Origin: Motiliproteus sp965230735 | Lineage (GTDB): Bacteria > Pseudomonadota > Gammaproteobacteria > Pseudomonadales > Balneatricaceae | Direction of reading: 5' to 3' | Assembly (NCBI RefSeq): GCF_965230735.1 | Contig: NZ_OZ246016.1 | Span: 1 to 64,000 of the forward strand | Length of the DNA: 64,000 nt | Shown: positions 17,559 through 27,407 of the stretch, piece by piece | Layout of the letters: each line of letters begins with the position of its first letter | Position numbering within the stretch: position 1 is the stretch's first letter | Program-made: the position numbers and the translations under genes | Notes under the pieces: generated by a model | What the model was told of the DNA's origin: nothing | What the model saw: the letters and a program-made list of their open reading frames with translations, nothing else | The model's database searches: none

Positions 17559-18257
17559 TTACAGTAGCTCGGTCAGACAATCAACCAGCCAGTCCGGCTC
17601 GGCGGCGCTGACCGGTAGCGGGTAGCTGTAGCCATAACTGACTGCGGCCACCGCGACCCCGGCATTACGGGCGGCCTGCACATCGGTGGCCGAATCGCCC
17701 ACCATCAGGGTGGCTTCCGGACGACTCCCCAGCCGATCGATGCAGTGGCGTAACGGCTGCGGATCCGGCTTCTTGGTGCTCAGCGAATCACCGCCCAGCA
17801 GCAGCTCAAAACAATCCTCCAGCCCCAGGGTCTGCAGTAGCGGCTCGATAAAGCGGGCCGGCTTGTTGGTGACCAAAGCCAGTTTCAAACCTCGCTGTTG
17901 CAGACCTTGCAAACACGCCCTCACCCCCGGGTACAGGGTCGCCTGCTCATCGGCACAGTCGCCATAGGCCTGAAGGAACAGTTCCAGGGCTTCAGCTTTC
18001 AAACCTGGATCCAGTTCCGGATCGACTTCACGGCCGCCACTCAGGGCACGTGCCACCAGCATGGCGGCGCCGTTACCGACCCACTGCCGAGCCCGCTCTT
18101 CGCCGGCGGGCGCCCGCCCCAGCTGTTGCAACATCCGATCCATCGCCAACGCCAGACTCGGCACGCTGTCGACCAGAGTACCGTCCAGATCGAACAGAAT
18201 CAGGTCTTTGCCCTGTAGCGGAGACAGACTGCCCTGCGTGGAAGCTGAATTTGTCAT
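17559..18257 (-). CDS. gph: Phosphoglycolate phosphatase
   Basis: A 232-residue HAD-superfamily phosphatase that removes 2-phosphoglycolate arising from DNA repair or metabolism. HAD motif I is LILFDLDGTLVDSVPSL (nucleophile Asp in DLDGT), motif II is LVTNKP, and motifs III-IV are STKKPDPQPLRHC and MVGDSATDVQAARNAGV. It starts inside the stop of rpe (TGATG, one-base overlap), so the two are translationally coupled. The first 20 residues before motif I are dispensable-looking; an internal start is possible. Confidence 0.93.
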   Translation of the reverse strand: MTNSASTQGSLSPLQGKDLILFDLDGTLVDSVPSLALAMDRMLQQLGRAPAGEERARQWVGNGAAMLVARALSGGREVDPELDPGLKAEALELFLQAYGDCADEQATLYPGVRACLQGLQQRGLKLALVTNKPARFIEPLLQTLGLEDCFELLLGGDSLSTKKPDPQPLRHCIDRLGSRPEATLMVGDSATDVQAARNAGVAVAAVSYGYSYPLPVSAAEPDWLVDCLTELL

Positions 18258-18925
18258 CAGACCGTCGCCAGTTGGTCACGCATCGCCTGAATCGTGGCGG
18301 CGTAGTCCTCGGTGTTGAAGATCGCCGAACCGGCCACAAACATATCCGCGCCCGCTGCGGCGATCTCGGCGATATTGCCGATACCGACACCACCATCAAC
18401 CTCAAGACGGATATCCCGGCCACTGGCCTCGATCATCGCCCGGGTCTGACGCAGCTTATCCAGCGTGGTAGGAATAAATTTCTGACCGCCGAAGCCCGGG
18501 TTGACCGACATCAGCAAGATCAAATCCAGCTTATCCATCACATGGTCGAGGTAGTGCAGCGGGGTGGCGGGGTTGAACACCAGACCGGCCTGACAACCAC
18601 CATCGCGGATCAGCTGCAGGCTACGATCGATGTGTTCGCTGGCTTCCGGGTGGAAGGTGATGATGCTGGCACCGGCATCGATAAAATCGCCAATCATTCG
18701 ATCCACCGGCTTCACCATTAGGTGTACGTCGATCGGCGCTTTGATGCCGTAATCACGCAGCGCTTTGCAGACCATCGGCCCGATGGTCAGGTTGGGCACA
18801 TAGTGGTTATCCATCACATCGAAGTGCACCACATCCGCACCGGCGCTCAGGACATTCTCCACCTCTTCTCCCAGGCGGGCGAAGTCGGCGGACAGGATCG
18901 ACGGGGCTATCAGATAATCGGTCAT
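18257..18925 (-). CDS. rpe: Ribulose-phosphate 3-epimerase
   Basis: A 222-residue TIM-barrel enzyme interconverting ribulose 5-phosphate and xylulose 5-phosphate in the pentose phosphate pathway. IAPSILSADFARLGEEV, VVHFDVMDNHYVPNLTIGP, DVHLMVKPVD, LLMSVNPGFGGQKFIP and LEVDGGVGIGNI contain the metal-binding His/Asp residues and the phosphate-binding loop. I chose ATG 18925 (MTDYLIAPS) over a TTG four codons upstream because it matches the E. coli start. First gene of the coupled rpe-gph pair, with trpE downstream. Confidence 0.96.
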   Translation of the reverse strand: MTDYLIAPSILSADFARLGEEVENVLSAGADVVHFDVMDNHYVPNLTIGPMVCKALRDYGIKAPIDVHLMVKPVDRMIGDFIDAGASIITFHPEASEHIDRSLQLIRDGGCQAGLVFNPATPLHYLDHVMDKLDLILLMSVNPGFGGQKFIPTTLDKLRQTRAMIEASGRDIRLEVDGGVGIGNIAEIAAAGADMFVAGSAIFNTEDYAATIQAMRDQLATV

Positions 18926-19143
18926 GGTCGGTCTCAATTGGGCTTATCAAACGGTGGTAGCACTCGCTCCGGTCAGGCCGAAGTTTCAGCTTCCGATCAA
19001 AGCGCCGTATTCTACCGGAGCATGATCAAAAAAGCCGCACCGACAGACAGCAAAAGATCGCTGCGCCGAACGAGCGGAGCCCGCTTCAAATTTACCCTTC
19101 GCCCTGCCTATAATCGTCCCAAGATCACTATGACGCAGCCTCT

Positions 19144-20205
19144 ATGACTAACCCCCTGAAAAGCTTACTACTCTGCTCGTTCTCGACTCTGCTTCTCAGT
19201 ATCGGGGGGAGTGTCCAGGCCGAGGATCCGGCCCCGGAGGCTGGTACGGCAAAAGAAGGCGCTCCGATGGCCGATACCGGCAGCGATCCGCGAATTCTTC
19301 CCGATCTGGAGCAGGAACGGCTCAGCGCCCTGGCCAACAGCCAGCTGCCGGATACCGAAACCCTGTGGCTGGAGACCGCCCACGAATCCTTTCTTGGCCT
19401 CTACAAACCGGCCAACCGGCCGGTCGCATTGGGCGCGGTTCTGTTGCTCCACCATGATCGCACCAGCGCCGACTGGCCCGGTGCGATCACTACCTTACGT
19501 CGTGGCTTGCCGGATCAGGGCTGGCATACCCTGTCGCTGGCACTGCCCGACGAACCCGAATATATCCCACCCCGAATCGACGATATTGTGCTCAAGGCCG
19601 CACCGGACAGCGACAGTTCGGGCGAGCAGGCCCAAACCCCACAGGATAACAACACCAAAACCGAACAAGCCGCTGACAACAAAGACCAACTGGCCGATCA
19701 TTACGAGCAGATCAGCGCCCGAATCGAAGCCGGGTTGAAACAACTGACGCAGCAACAACCCGAAGTTATCCTGATTGTGGGACAGGGAAGCGGCGCCTAT
19801 TGGGCGTTACGTTACAGCGTCGACCAGCAACAGCAGCAACCGTTATTTCCGGTGATGCTGGAAGCGGTGGAACCGGTCACCCCGACCGAACCGAATCTGA
19901 GTGAACTGGTGGAAAAACTGCAGCGACCAACGCTGGATCTCTACTACAGCGGATTGGATCAACAGACTTCGCTGATGGCGGCCAAGCAACGCCGAGACAG
20001 CGCCAAACGCCAGGGTGTGGCTAACTACCGCAGCATCCGCCTGCCGGCCAAACCCGGAGACTGGAGCCAGCTCGATCGTCGCCTGCTGGGATTGATGCGG
20101 GGCCAGCTACCCAAGCTAGTGGTACTGGCCAATCAGGCCAAAGCGACCCAACAGGCCGACGAGTCGATGGAGCAGGCAAACAAGCAGCGCATGCCCGGTA
20201 GCTAA
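19144..20205 (+). CDS. DUF3530 family secreted protein (alpha/beta-hydrolase-like)
   Basis: A 353-residue protein with a cleavable signal peptide (about residues 1-27, ending SVQA). The body fits DUF3530: ETLWLETAHESFLGLYKP, GAVLLLHHDRTSADWPG (oxyanion-like turn), LRRGLPDQGWHTLSLALPD, and VILIVGQGSGAYWALRY, where a GxGSG sits in place of the hydrolase nucleophile elbow GxSxG. So it looks like a hydrolase fold with an uncertain active site. A polar linker (about 155-185) is rich in Asp, Asn, Gln and Lys, and the C-terminus is glutamine-rich. Convergent with djlA. No function is known. Confidence 0.8.
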   Translation: MTNPLKSLLLCSFSTLLLSIGGSVQAEDPAPEAGTAKEGAPMADTGSDPRILPDLEQERLSALANSQLPDTETLWLETAHESFLGLYKPANRPVALGAVLLLHHDRTSADWPGAITTLRRGLPDQGWHTLSLALPDEPEYIPPRIDDIVLKAAPDSDSSGEQAQTPQDNNTKTEQAADNKDQLADHYEQISARIEAGLKQLTQQQPEVILIVGQGSGAYWALRYSVDQQQQQPLFPVMLEAVEPVTPTEPNLSELVEKLQRPTLDLYYSGLDQQTSLMAAKQRRDSAKRQGVANYRSIRLPAKPGDWSQLDRRLLGLMRGQLPKLVVLANQAKATQQADESMEQANKQRMPGS

Positions 20206-20247
20206 ATCCGTGCTCAGGCTCTGGCACCGGTTTACGCGGAAAGCCGT

Positions 20248-21075
20248 TCAATGGCCATTCTTGCGCGCCTGACGAATCCGCTCGTAGGCCGCCTGAATCT
20301 CCTGGGTCTTCTCTTTCGCCAGCTGCTGCATCTCCTCGGGCATCCCCCGGGCGATCAGCTTGTCCGGATGGTGCTGGCTCATCAGCCGTCGATAGGCTTT
20401 TTTCAGCTCCGCATCGCTGACCTCGGGCTCGACCCCGAGCACCCCATAGGCCTGCTTCAGCAGCTCCGCGGCACCGGGTCCCTGCTGCTGGTGTGCCCGG
20501 TAGCCGCCAGCAAACGCCTGTTCGGCCTGGCAGCGGCGTAGGATCAGCTCCAGCTCCTGATAGCTGATCTCCAGCATCGAACAGACCTGCTGCAGCACCT
20601 GCAGTTCCGGCTGGCTGACCTGGCCATCGGCAAACGCCGCCTGCAGCTGGATCTCAACGAACATCTGTTTCACCTGGCTGCGTCGTCGGATCAGCCGCGC
20701 CAACGGCCGCATGGTGTCGACGATATCGAAGCCTTCCTGCTTGCCTCGGGTGAAATGATCGATCGCTTCCTGGCGTTTGGCTTCGCTGAGATTCATCCGG
20801 CCCATCACATCCCGGGCGTACTGAATCTCCTGCTCGGTAACCCGCCCGTCTGCCTTGGCAATTTTTCCCATCACCGTGAACGTGGCTTCGAAGAACGCCT
20901 GCTGAGGACTCAGCGCGCCGATCTGGATTCCGGTCATCATGCGTTGAATGCTGTAGCCGATAAAGGCGCCAAACACCAATCCGAACAGGCCGCCGCTGAA
21001 GACCCCAACCAAGCCTCCGATCAGAATACCGGTACGGTTGTTATAGATCCGCTCGCCCCACTGCTCCGCGCTCAT
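20248..21075 (-). CDS. djlA: Membrane-anchored DnaJ-like co-chaperone
   Basis: A 275-residue DjlA. Its N-terminal membrane segment is glycine-rich (GILIGGLVGVFSGGLFGLVFGAFIGY, about residues 15-40). The middle is a TerB-like helical domain (about 55-180: AFFEATFTVMGKIAKADGRVTEQEI). The C-terminal J domain has the HPD tripeptide in YRRLMSQHHPDKLIARGMP and ends at the protein's C-terminus, as in E. coli DjlA. It should recruit DnaK to the inner membrane. Strong ribosome site GGGGAGATAGGGA. It follows murU by 17 bases and is probably the last gene of amgK-murU-djlA. Confidence 0.94.
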   Translation of the reverse strand: MSAEQWGERIYNNRTGILIGGLVGVFSGGLFGLVFGAFIGYSIQRMMTGIQIGALSPQQAFFEATFTVMGKIAKADGRVTEQEIQYARDVMGRMNLSEAKRQEAIDHFTRGKQEGFDIVDTMRPLARLIRRRSQVKQMFVEIQLQAAFADGQVSQPELQVLQQVCSMLEISYQELELILRRCQAEQAFAGGYRAHQQQGPGAAELLKQAYGVLGVEPEVSDAELKKAYRRLMSQHHPDKLIARGMPEEMQQLAKEKTQEIQAAYERIRQARKNGH

Positions 21076-21092
21076 TCCCTATCTCCCCTGTC

Positions 21093-21797
21093 TCATTCTG
21101 TTGATTGCGCATGTTGCAGTCGTCTATCCAGGTACTGCAGTCGCTCCGGTGTCCCGACATCAAGCCAAAATCCGGTGTAATGCTGGCCGGCCAGTTCGCC
21201 TTTCTCAGCCGCTTGATGCAGCAAGGGACCGAGCGCCCGTTTCCCCGGTGCAAGCCCGGCAAACAAGCTGGGACGTAACAGGCTGATACCGGCAAAAGTT
21301 AACCGGGGCGGGCTCATCCTGTAGTCCTCGTCCGCATATTTGACAATCCGCCCCCGCTGCAGCAAAAAATCACCCTCCGGGTTGTGGTCCGGGTTATCCA
21401 CCAGCAACAGCAATCCCTTAGCATCGAACCGTCGGGGTAACCGATCCAGCGGCAGCTCACACCAGACATCGCCGTTAAGCAACAGAAAAGGGCTGTCCTG
21501 GCCATCGTCCAATTGCCCGAGGGCTTGAATGATACCACCGGCGGTTTCCAGCGCTTCCGGCTCATCGGAGTAATGGATCGCCATCCCCCAACGCTGACCA
21601 TCACCCAGCGCTTGCTCGATCTGTTCCGCTCGATAGCTCACATTGATGACCACCTGCTTAACGCCCAGTGCAGCCAAACGTTCGAGCTGATATTCAATCA
21701 ACGGCTTACCCGCCACCGGCAGCAGCGGTTTAGGGCAATGGTTGGTCAACGGCCGCATCCGGGTTCCCAACCCTGCGGCCAGAATCATCGCTCGCAT
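21093..21797 (-). CDS. murU: N-acetylmuramate 1-phosphate uridylyltransferase
   Basis: A 234-residue sugar-phosphate nucleotidyltransferase. The N-terminal signature MILAAGLGTRMRPLTNHCPKPLLPVAGKPLIEYQ and the metal-binding LLNGDVWCELP are present, and the C-terminus (FWLDVGTPERLQYLDRRL) is typical. Next to amgK it is best read as MurU of the Pseudomonas-type peptidoglycan recycling route that bypasses de novo UDP-MurNAc synthesis and lowers fosfomycin sensitivity. I use ATG 21797, with GGAG eight bases upstream, rather than the GTG two codons earlier. Confidence 0.9.
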   Translation of the reverse strand: MRAMILAAGLGTRMRPLTNHCPKPLLPVAGKPLIEYQLERLAALGVKQVVINVSYRAEQIEQALGDGQRWGMAIHYSDEPEALETAGGIIQALGQLDDGQDSPFLLLNGDVWCELPLDRLPRRFDAKGLLLLVDNPDHNPEGDFLLQRGRIVKYADEDYRMSPPRLTFAGISLLRPSLFAGLAPGKRALGPLLHQAAEKGELAGQHYTGFWLDVGTPERLQYLDRRLQHAQSTE

Positions 21798-21839
21798 CGA
21801 CACGTCTCCAGCGACCCTGGCCTGGTCAGCACGCCTGCA

Positions 21840-22928
21840 TCAGATTGCATCAGACGCGCCAGAGCTAAGTGGTTGCTCTAATCGTTCCATCGAAAACAAA
21901 CCGCTCAGGCTCATTGCCGGAACCACCCGTTGATCCAACCAACGGCCAAATTCTGCCAACTCAGTATGGCTGGCCGCCACTCGCCGTAGATAATCGAGGG
22001 TTCGAGGAATATCACCCAGATAACCCGGCTTACTATCGCGCAGATTCAAACGCGCAAAGATACCGATCGCTTTGAGATGTCGCTGCATTCCCATTCGATC
22101 GAACCACCCCAGAAAGCGCTGTTCGGAAACCGAGTCCATCAATCCCGCCTCGGCCGCCAGCTCGGCATAATCCAACGCCCAGCTGGTCACACGATGTTCG
22201 GGCCAGTCGATATAGCAGTCTCGCAACAACGACACCAGGTCATAGGTGATCGGTCCCCAAACCGCATCCTGGAAATCGATCACCCCCGGCGCCTGGGCAT
22301 CGATCACCATCAAATTTCGGCTGTGGTAATCCCGGTGTACGCAGACCTGGGGCTGCTCCAGCGCCGATACAATCAGGCGCTCATAGACCTGTCCCAGCAA
22401 TTTCTGCTCGTAGCTGGTCAGCTTAAGTTCGAGTAGCTGCCCCAGAAACCAGTCTGAAAACAGGTCCATCTCCCGCTGCAGCAAAGCCCGATTATAGGGC
22501 GGAAAGGGTTCCCCCTGAATCGAGCGACACTGTTGGATATGGGTCAGGGTCACCAACGCCTGACGGTACAACGGGTCGGCGCTATCGGGAGTGAGCCGAT
22601 CCAGGTAGAGGGTATCGCCCAGGTCGGACAACAGCATAAAGCCCTGGCTGAGGTCGGCAAGGTGTACCTGGGGCACATGAATATCCAGCGTTTCCCAGGC
22701 TCTGGCGATGGCGACAAAAGGCGCGCTATCCTCTTTCTGGGGAGGCGCATCGACAGCGATCCAGCTCAGGTTATGGCTGTGTACCCGAAAATAGCGCCGG
22801 AAGCTGGCGTCACCGGAGACGGCTTGGAGCTGCCAATCTTCCGCCAGATCAATTCCTAGCTGTTCGAAAGCCGACGGGACCCAGTCCTGCAACTGGTTCA
22901 GGCGCCGATCCAACTGTTTCTCATTCAA
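21840..22928 (-). CDS. amgK: N-acetylmuramate/N-acetylglucosamine anomeric kinase
   Basis: A 362-residue aminoglycoside-phosphotransferase-fold kinase that phosphorylates MurNAc and GlcNAc at C1 for cell wall recycling. It has ASFRRYFRVHSHNLSWIAVDAPP (N-lobe), FMLLSDLGDTLYLD, the catalytic loop VCVHRDYHSRNLMV and the metal site GVIDFQDAVWGPITYDLVSLLRD. No in-frame ATG is available upstream. The best start is the TTG at 22928, nine bases after GGTGGA; an in-frame stop lies shortly upstream. Divergent from lptD, as in pseudomonads. Confidence 0.92.
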   Translation of the reverse strand: MNEKQLDRRLNQLQDWVPSAFEQLGIDLAEDWQLQAVSGDASFRRYFRVHSHNLSWIAVDAPPQKEDSAPFVAIARAWETLDIHVPQVHLADLSQGFMLLSDLGDTLYLDRLTPDSADPLYRQALVTLTHIQQCRSIQGEPFPPYNRALLQREMDLFSDWFLGQLLELKLTSYEQKLLGQVYERLIVSALEQPQVCVHRDYHSRNLMVIDAQAPGVIDFQDAVWGPITYDLVSLLRDCYIDWPEHRVTSWALDYAELAAEAGLMDSVSEQRFLGWFDRMGMQRHLKAIGIFARLNLRDSKPGYLGDIPRTLDYLRRVAASHTELAEFGRWLDQRVVPAMSLSGLFSMERLEQPLSSGASDAI

Positions 22929-23121
22929 ACTAAAGATTCCACCAATGGTATGGATGCATTATGATGCTGCCTGCGATGCAGAACCTAGGCAGCGGTTAAG
23001 CCATGAGGTGCTGTTACCCGCGGCTCACAGATGAGTCGAATCTTACAAGAAATCGAACACCTTCTGACAGGGGCTTGTGGGCCTCGGTCGCTATGTTGTT
23101 GACGGAGCCGACACCAACCCC

Positions 23122-26112
23122 ATGCCCACCCAACCAGACCTTCAAGTGCGAAGATTATTGCTCGGTCTAACCCTATTCAGCCCCGCCACCGCCTCTTTGG
23201 CAGCCGATGAAACACCGGTAGATCAATCTGCCAATATCGTCTGGGACTGCCGGACGATCGATGGGCACTGGGACTGTCGTCGCGAAGACGGCGTACCCGA
23301 ATCGGCGACGCAGCAGCAGGCTCAAACCCAGGGTTCGGTTGAAGCTCAGACAACGCAGACATCCAGCACACCGGTTGCGGTTGAAGCCACGGCAGAACAA
23401 CCACCTGTAACAGAGGTGGCCGCTGAAGCCGACATCAAACCTAAAACCAACGCGGCAAGCCAAGCCAAACCAGACTCCGAGACAATCTCTGCTGCCAAAA
23501 CAGAAGCCGTGGTCGTTTCCGACGCTGCACTTAACAGGGAAGCTGAACAGGGATCCGTCGATAGCCGCGATCAGCAAGTCGCCGTTGAACCCTCTCTGCT
23601 TAATACCGCCTGGGCCTGCCAAGCCGCTGACGATCAATGGAATTGTCGCCAAGGCAATAACAATACCGCCACAGCCTCCGGACGAGCGGCTCGATCAGCC
23701 TCCACGCCTAACTCTACCGAGGACAAGCGCTACCGGGAAAACTATCCCGAAACCTACGCGACCGCAGCCACGGTAATCGAAACCCAACAACAAGCGCGCC
23801 AGCAATGGTTGGCGCAAGGGCGGGTAGCTTCTAATCCCGACGGAGAGCGGCAGCAGGAAAATCTCTTTGACGATGCACCCTATGCCTTCCTGGATTGGTA
23901 CCCGAATCCGACCGGAGTGTCGCCGCTCAGCCACTGCGCAGGCAGTTACATCGAGCCGAGCTTCGATTTCGAGGATGCCCTGCTCGGTGACGACGATCAG
24001 CCGGTTTATATCAAGGCCGACAGCAGCCGGACGCTTGGAAACAGCACGACCGAGCTGAGTGGCAACATCTTTTTACGCAAAGGCAACCGTCAGGCTCGCG
24101 CACAGAGTGCACGCATCGATCATCAAAGCGAGACGGCCGAGCTAAACGGAATGGTCCAGTTCCGCGAACCCGGCGTTTTACTACTGGGTGAACAGGCCGA
24201 CATCGATATCCAGAACAACCGCGCAGTATTGGAACAGGCTCAATTCGTATTCCATGGTCGCCACCTTCGGGGTAGCGCCGATCGCATCACCCGTTTGGAC
24301 AGTAACGAACTGATCATCGAGCAAGGCAGCTATACCCGCTGCGAGCCGGGCAATGATTCCTGGAGCATCCAGGGTAGCAAAATCGTACTACACCAGGAGG
24401 AAGGTCTTGGTGAAGTCACCCATGCAACACTGAGGTTCAACGACGTACCAGCGCTGTACGTGCCCTATATGTCATTCCCGATCGATGATCGCCGGATGTC
24501 GGGCCTGCTGTTCCCCAGTTTCGCTCTGACCAGCGACAACGGTTTCGACTATGCCCAGCCCTACTACTTCAACCTGGCGCCTAATTACGACGATACCCTG
24601 ACACTGCGCTGGATCAACAAGCGTGGCCAGTTGCTGGAAAATGAGTTCCGTTATCTGAACCAATACGGCTTGAATGTGTTGTCGTTCGCCTATATGGCCG
24701 AAGATAAGGAGCGCAACGATGAAGAGCGCTGGATCCTGGGCTTCGAACATAAGGGTTCACCGGCCAGCAATTGGAGCACCTCGGTCGATTACACGGCGGT
24801 CAGCGATCAGGACTACTTCGACGACCTGGGCACCAATCTGGACCTGAACGAAGAATCCCACCTGCTCCAGAAGGCTCAAGTCAACTACCATGTCCGTGGC
24901 TTCAGTTTTTCAGCCGAAGTTCGCGATTACCAAACCATCGATGATGCTGCCGAAAGGCCCTACCAAAAGCTTCCATCGTTACGGGTCAAGGGAACCCCGC
25001 AACTGGATACCGATTGGCTGCAGTTCGATTATCTGGCTGACTTCACCCATTTTGACCGGGACCCCACCGGCTTTAGTGGTCTCGATCGTACCCATGGCGG
25101 GCGCCTTCACTTGGAAACCAGTGCCAGCGTCCCCTTCGAGCGTTCCTGGGGTTATATCAAGCCGAAGATCCGCCTGACCCAGACCCAGTACAGCCTTAAC
25201 GATCAACCCAGCGGCTTTGATAGCAGCCCGGTGCGAACCGTCCCTCTGCTGAGCCTCGACAGCGGACTCTATTTCGATCGTTACTTCGATTACGGCGAGC
25301 AACAGTACACCCAGACCCTGGAGCCTCGGCTCTATCTGCTGGAGGTACCGTTCGAAGACCAGAGCGAGCTGCCGACCTTCGATTCATCCGAGCTGACCTT
25401 TGGTTTCAACCAGTTGTTCCGCGACAACCGCTTCAGCGGCTATGACCGTATCGGCGATACCCGCCAGGCAACCCTGGGCCTGACCAGCCGACTGCTCGAC
25501 ACGGATGGCCGCGAACTGGCCAACGCCAGCATCGGTCAGATCCACTATTTCAAAGACCGCAAAGTCAGGCTCGACAGCAGTTCCAGCATCTTGACCGAAA
25601 GCACCTCCAACCTGGCTGCCGAAGCGACGGTCAATTTCACCCGCCAGCTGCGTCTTCGCGCCGATGCCGAGTGGGACCGGGATGCCCGCCAAAACCTGGC
25701 CCGCAACTTCAAGCTGACCTACCAGTCCGATATCGATCATGTGATCAACCTCGGCTACCGTTTCACCAAAGACTCGGTTGAACAGACCGACCTGTCTTGG
25801 ATCTGGCCGCTCAGCCCCCAATGGAGCATGCTCGGCCGCTGGCAGCATGATTGGGAAGCGAAGGAATCACTCGACACCATTGTCGGTTTTGAGTACGAAA
25901 ACTGCTGTTGGCAGATCCGCACCATTTATCGTGAATGGATCACCTCGGACAGCACCGATCGACGCAAAGATGGAATTTTTCTGCAATTTGAACTCAAAGG
26001 ATTGGGGGGCATCGGCACCCGCGCGGTTGGTGACAGCGGCACCAAGGCGAGAAGCTTCATGAAAGAGATCACCGGTTTTGAAGAGCGTAGCACCTATGAT
26101 GAAACCAACTAA
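23122..26112 (+). CDS. lptD: LPS-assembly protein LptD
   Basis: A 996-residue outer membrane protein that inserts lipopolysaccharide into the outer leaflet with LptE. Signal peptide about residues 1-27. Then comes a long low-complexity stretch (about 55-215) holding two copies of a W-x-C-x6-W-x-C module (W41-C52, W164-C175). The LptA-like N-terminal domain follows, with SGNIFLRKGNRQARAQSARID, and then the C-terminal beta barrel, with YVPYMSFPIDDRRMSGLLFPSF, PYYFNLAPNYDDTLTLRW and the paired cysteines in YENCCWQIR. This is longer than the usual 780-930 residues. The start is uncertain: ATG 23122 gives a normal signal peptide, while a GTG at 23077 has the closer ribosome site. Confidence 0.95.
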   Translation: MPTQPDLQVRRLLLGLTLFSPATASLAADETPVDQSANIVWDCRTIDGHWDCRREDGVPESATQQQAQTQGSVEAQTTQTSSTPVAVEATAEQPPVTEVAAEADIKPKTNAASQAKPDSETISAAKTEAVVVSDAALNREAEQGSVDSRDQQVAVEPSLLNTAWACQAADDQWNCRQGNNNTATASGRAARSASTPNSTEDKRYRENYPETYATAATVIETQQQARQQWLAQGRVASNPDGERQQENLFDDAPYAFLDWYPNPTGVSPLSHCAGSYIEPSFDFEDALLGDDDQPVYIKADSSRTLGNSTTELSGNIFLRKGNRQARAQSARIDHQSETAELNGMVQFREPGVLLLGEQADIDIQNNRAVLEQAQFVFHGRHLRGSADRITRLDSNELIIEQGSYTRCEPGNDSWSIQGSKIVLHQEEGLGEVTHATLRFNDVPALYVPYMSFPIDDRRMSGLLFPSFALTSDNGFDYAQPYYFNLAPNYDDTLTLRWINKRGQLLENEFRYLNQYGLNVLSFAYMAEDKERNDEERWILGFEHKGSPASNWSTSVDYTAVSDQDYFDDLGTNLDLNEESHLLQKAQVNYHVRGFSFSAEVRDYQTIDDAAERPYQKLPSLRVKGTPQLDTDWLQFDYLADFTHFDRDPTGFSGLDRTHGGRLHLETSASVPFERSWGYIKPKIRLTQTQYSLNDQPSGFDSSPVRTVPLLSLDSGLYFDRYFDYGEQQYTQTLEPRLYLLEVPFEDQSELPTFDSSELTFGFNQLFRDNRFSGYDRIGDTRQATLGLTSRLLDTDGRELANASIGQIHYFKDRKVRLDSSSSILTESTSNLAAEATVNFTRQLRLRADAEWDRDARQNLARNFKLTYQSDIDHVINLGYRFTKDSVEQTDLSWIWPLSPQWSMLGRWQHDWEAKESLDTIVGFEYENCCWQIRTIYREWITSDSTDRRKDGIFLQFELKGLGGIGTRAVGDSGTKARSFMKEITGFEERSTYDETN

Positions 26113-27400
26113 CTGTTTGATCCGCGGTCTGGTACCAGCACTACTGGTCGGCCTACTGAGTCATATTCCGGTGGCCTCAGCGGCCGAAACAGCGCTGGAT
26201 CGGGTCGTCGCCATCGTCGAAGACGACATTATTCTCGAGACCGAACTGCAGCGGCGAAGCGATATCATTCGACAGCAGATTGCCAAGCGCAACACCCGTC
26301 TTCCCGACAATGACACCTTCACCCGTCAAGTGCTGTCCAAGATGATTATCGAGCGTATCCAGATGCAGAAGGCGGCCGAACAGGGCATTGCCGTGTCTGA
26401 TGCCGAACTCAACAACACACTCGATCGAATTGCCGAAAGCAACGGTCTGACCCTACCCGAGTTTAAAGCTCAGCTGGAGCAGGAGGGACAGAACTACCTT
26501 GAAGTCCGCGAGCAGATCCGTACCGAAATGCTGCTGGCGCGGGTTCAGGAGCGGGTGGTCAACCAGCGGGTCCAGGTTACCGAGCAGGAGGTCAAGAACT
26601 TCCTCGCATCCGAGCAGGGCAAGAAAAGCACCGAAGTGCAGCTGAATCTGAGCCATATCATGATACCGGTACCCAATGGTGCCACCAGCGAACAGCTGAT
26701 CGCCGCCACCAGTCATGCCCGCGAGGTGTATCAACGACTGCTCAACGGTGAAGATTTTGGCCAGGTGGCGATTGCCGTGTCAAAAAGTCCGGAAGCGCTG
26801 AAAGGCGGCGAGATCGGCTGGCGCAAGCCCTCCGAGCTGCCTGAAGCCGCTGCCGAAGCCCTGGCTTCACTCGATAAAGGCGAAATGACGGAACCGTTCC
26901 GGGTCGGTGGCGGTTTCCATATCCTGAAGGTCAACGATAAGCGTGGCGGTCAAAAGCAGATGATCGATCAGGCCCAGGTTCGCCATATCCTGATCAGCCC
27001 GAATCAGATCAGATCCGCCGAAGAGTCGGAGCTGCAGATCCGCGAGCTGTTCCGTCGCCTGAATCGGGGTGAAGATTTCGCCGTTCTGGCCAAACAGTTC
27101 AGCGACGATCCCGGCAGCGGCAGCAAAGGCGGTGAGCTGGGCTGGGTGATGGACGGCCAGATGGTACCGGAGTTTGAATCCACCATGCATGCCACGGCCA
27201 CCGGCGAGATCAGCCCGCCGTTCCAGAGTCAGTTCGGCTGGCACATTCTGCAGGTCACTGACCGTCGCCAACAGGACTTCGGCAAACAGATGCTGGAAAA
27301 TGAGGCCTATCAGACCCTTCGTAAGCGCAAGTACACCGAAGGTCTGTCCAACTGGCTGCGTGAAATTCACGCCCAGGCCTATATTGAGAAAAAACTGTAA
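26096..27400 (+). CDS. surA: Periplasmic chaperone and peptidyl-prolyl isomerase SurA
   Basis: A 434-residue SurA that helps outer membrane proteins, including LptD, fold. A signal peptide ends near ASA (about residue 29). The chaperone module follows, then two parvulin domains: VQLNLSHIMIP with GGEIGWRKPSELPEAAAEA, and AQVRHILISPNQI with GGELGWVMDGQMVPEFE. The C-terminal helix completes the chaperone module. Translation starts inside the lptD end (ATG 26096 or 26099; 17-base overlap), so client and chaperone are translationally linked. pdxA follows after seven bases. Confidence 0.97.
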   Translation: MMKPTNCLIRGLVPALLVGLLSHIPVASAAETALDRVVAIVEDDIILETELQRRSDIIRQQIAKRNTRLPDNDTFTRQVLSKMIIERIQMQKAAEQGIAVSDAELNNTLDRIAESNGLTLPEFKAQLEQEGQNYLEVREQIRTEMLLARVQERVVNQRVQVTEQEVKNFLASEQGKKSTEVQLNLSHIMIPVPNGATSEQLIAATSHAREVYQRLLNGEDFGQVAIAVSKSPEALKGGEIGWRKPSELPEAAAEALASLDKGEMTEPFRVGGGFHILKVNDKRGGQKQMIDQAQVRHILISPNQIRSAEESELQIRELFRRLNRGEDFAVLAKQFSDDPGSGSKGGELGWVMDGQMVPEFESTMHATATGEISPPFQSQFGWHILQVTDRRQQDFGKQMLENEAYQTLRKRKYTEGLSNWLREIHAQAYIEKKL

Positions 27401-27407
27401 CAGACCG

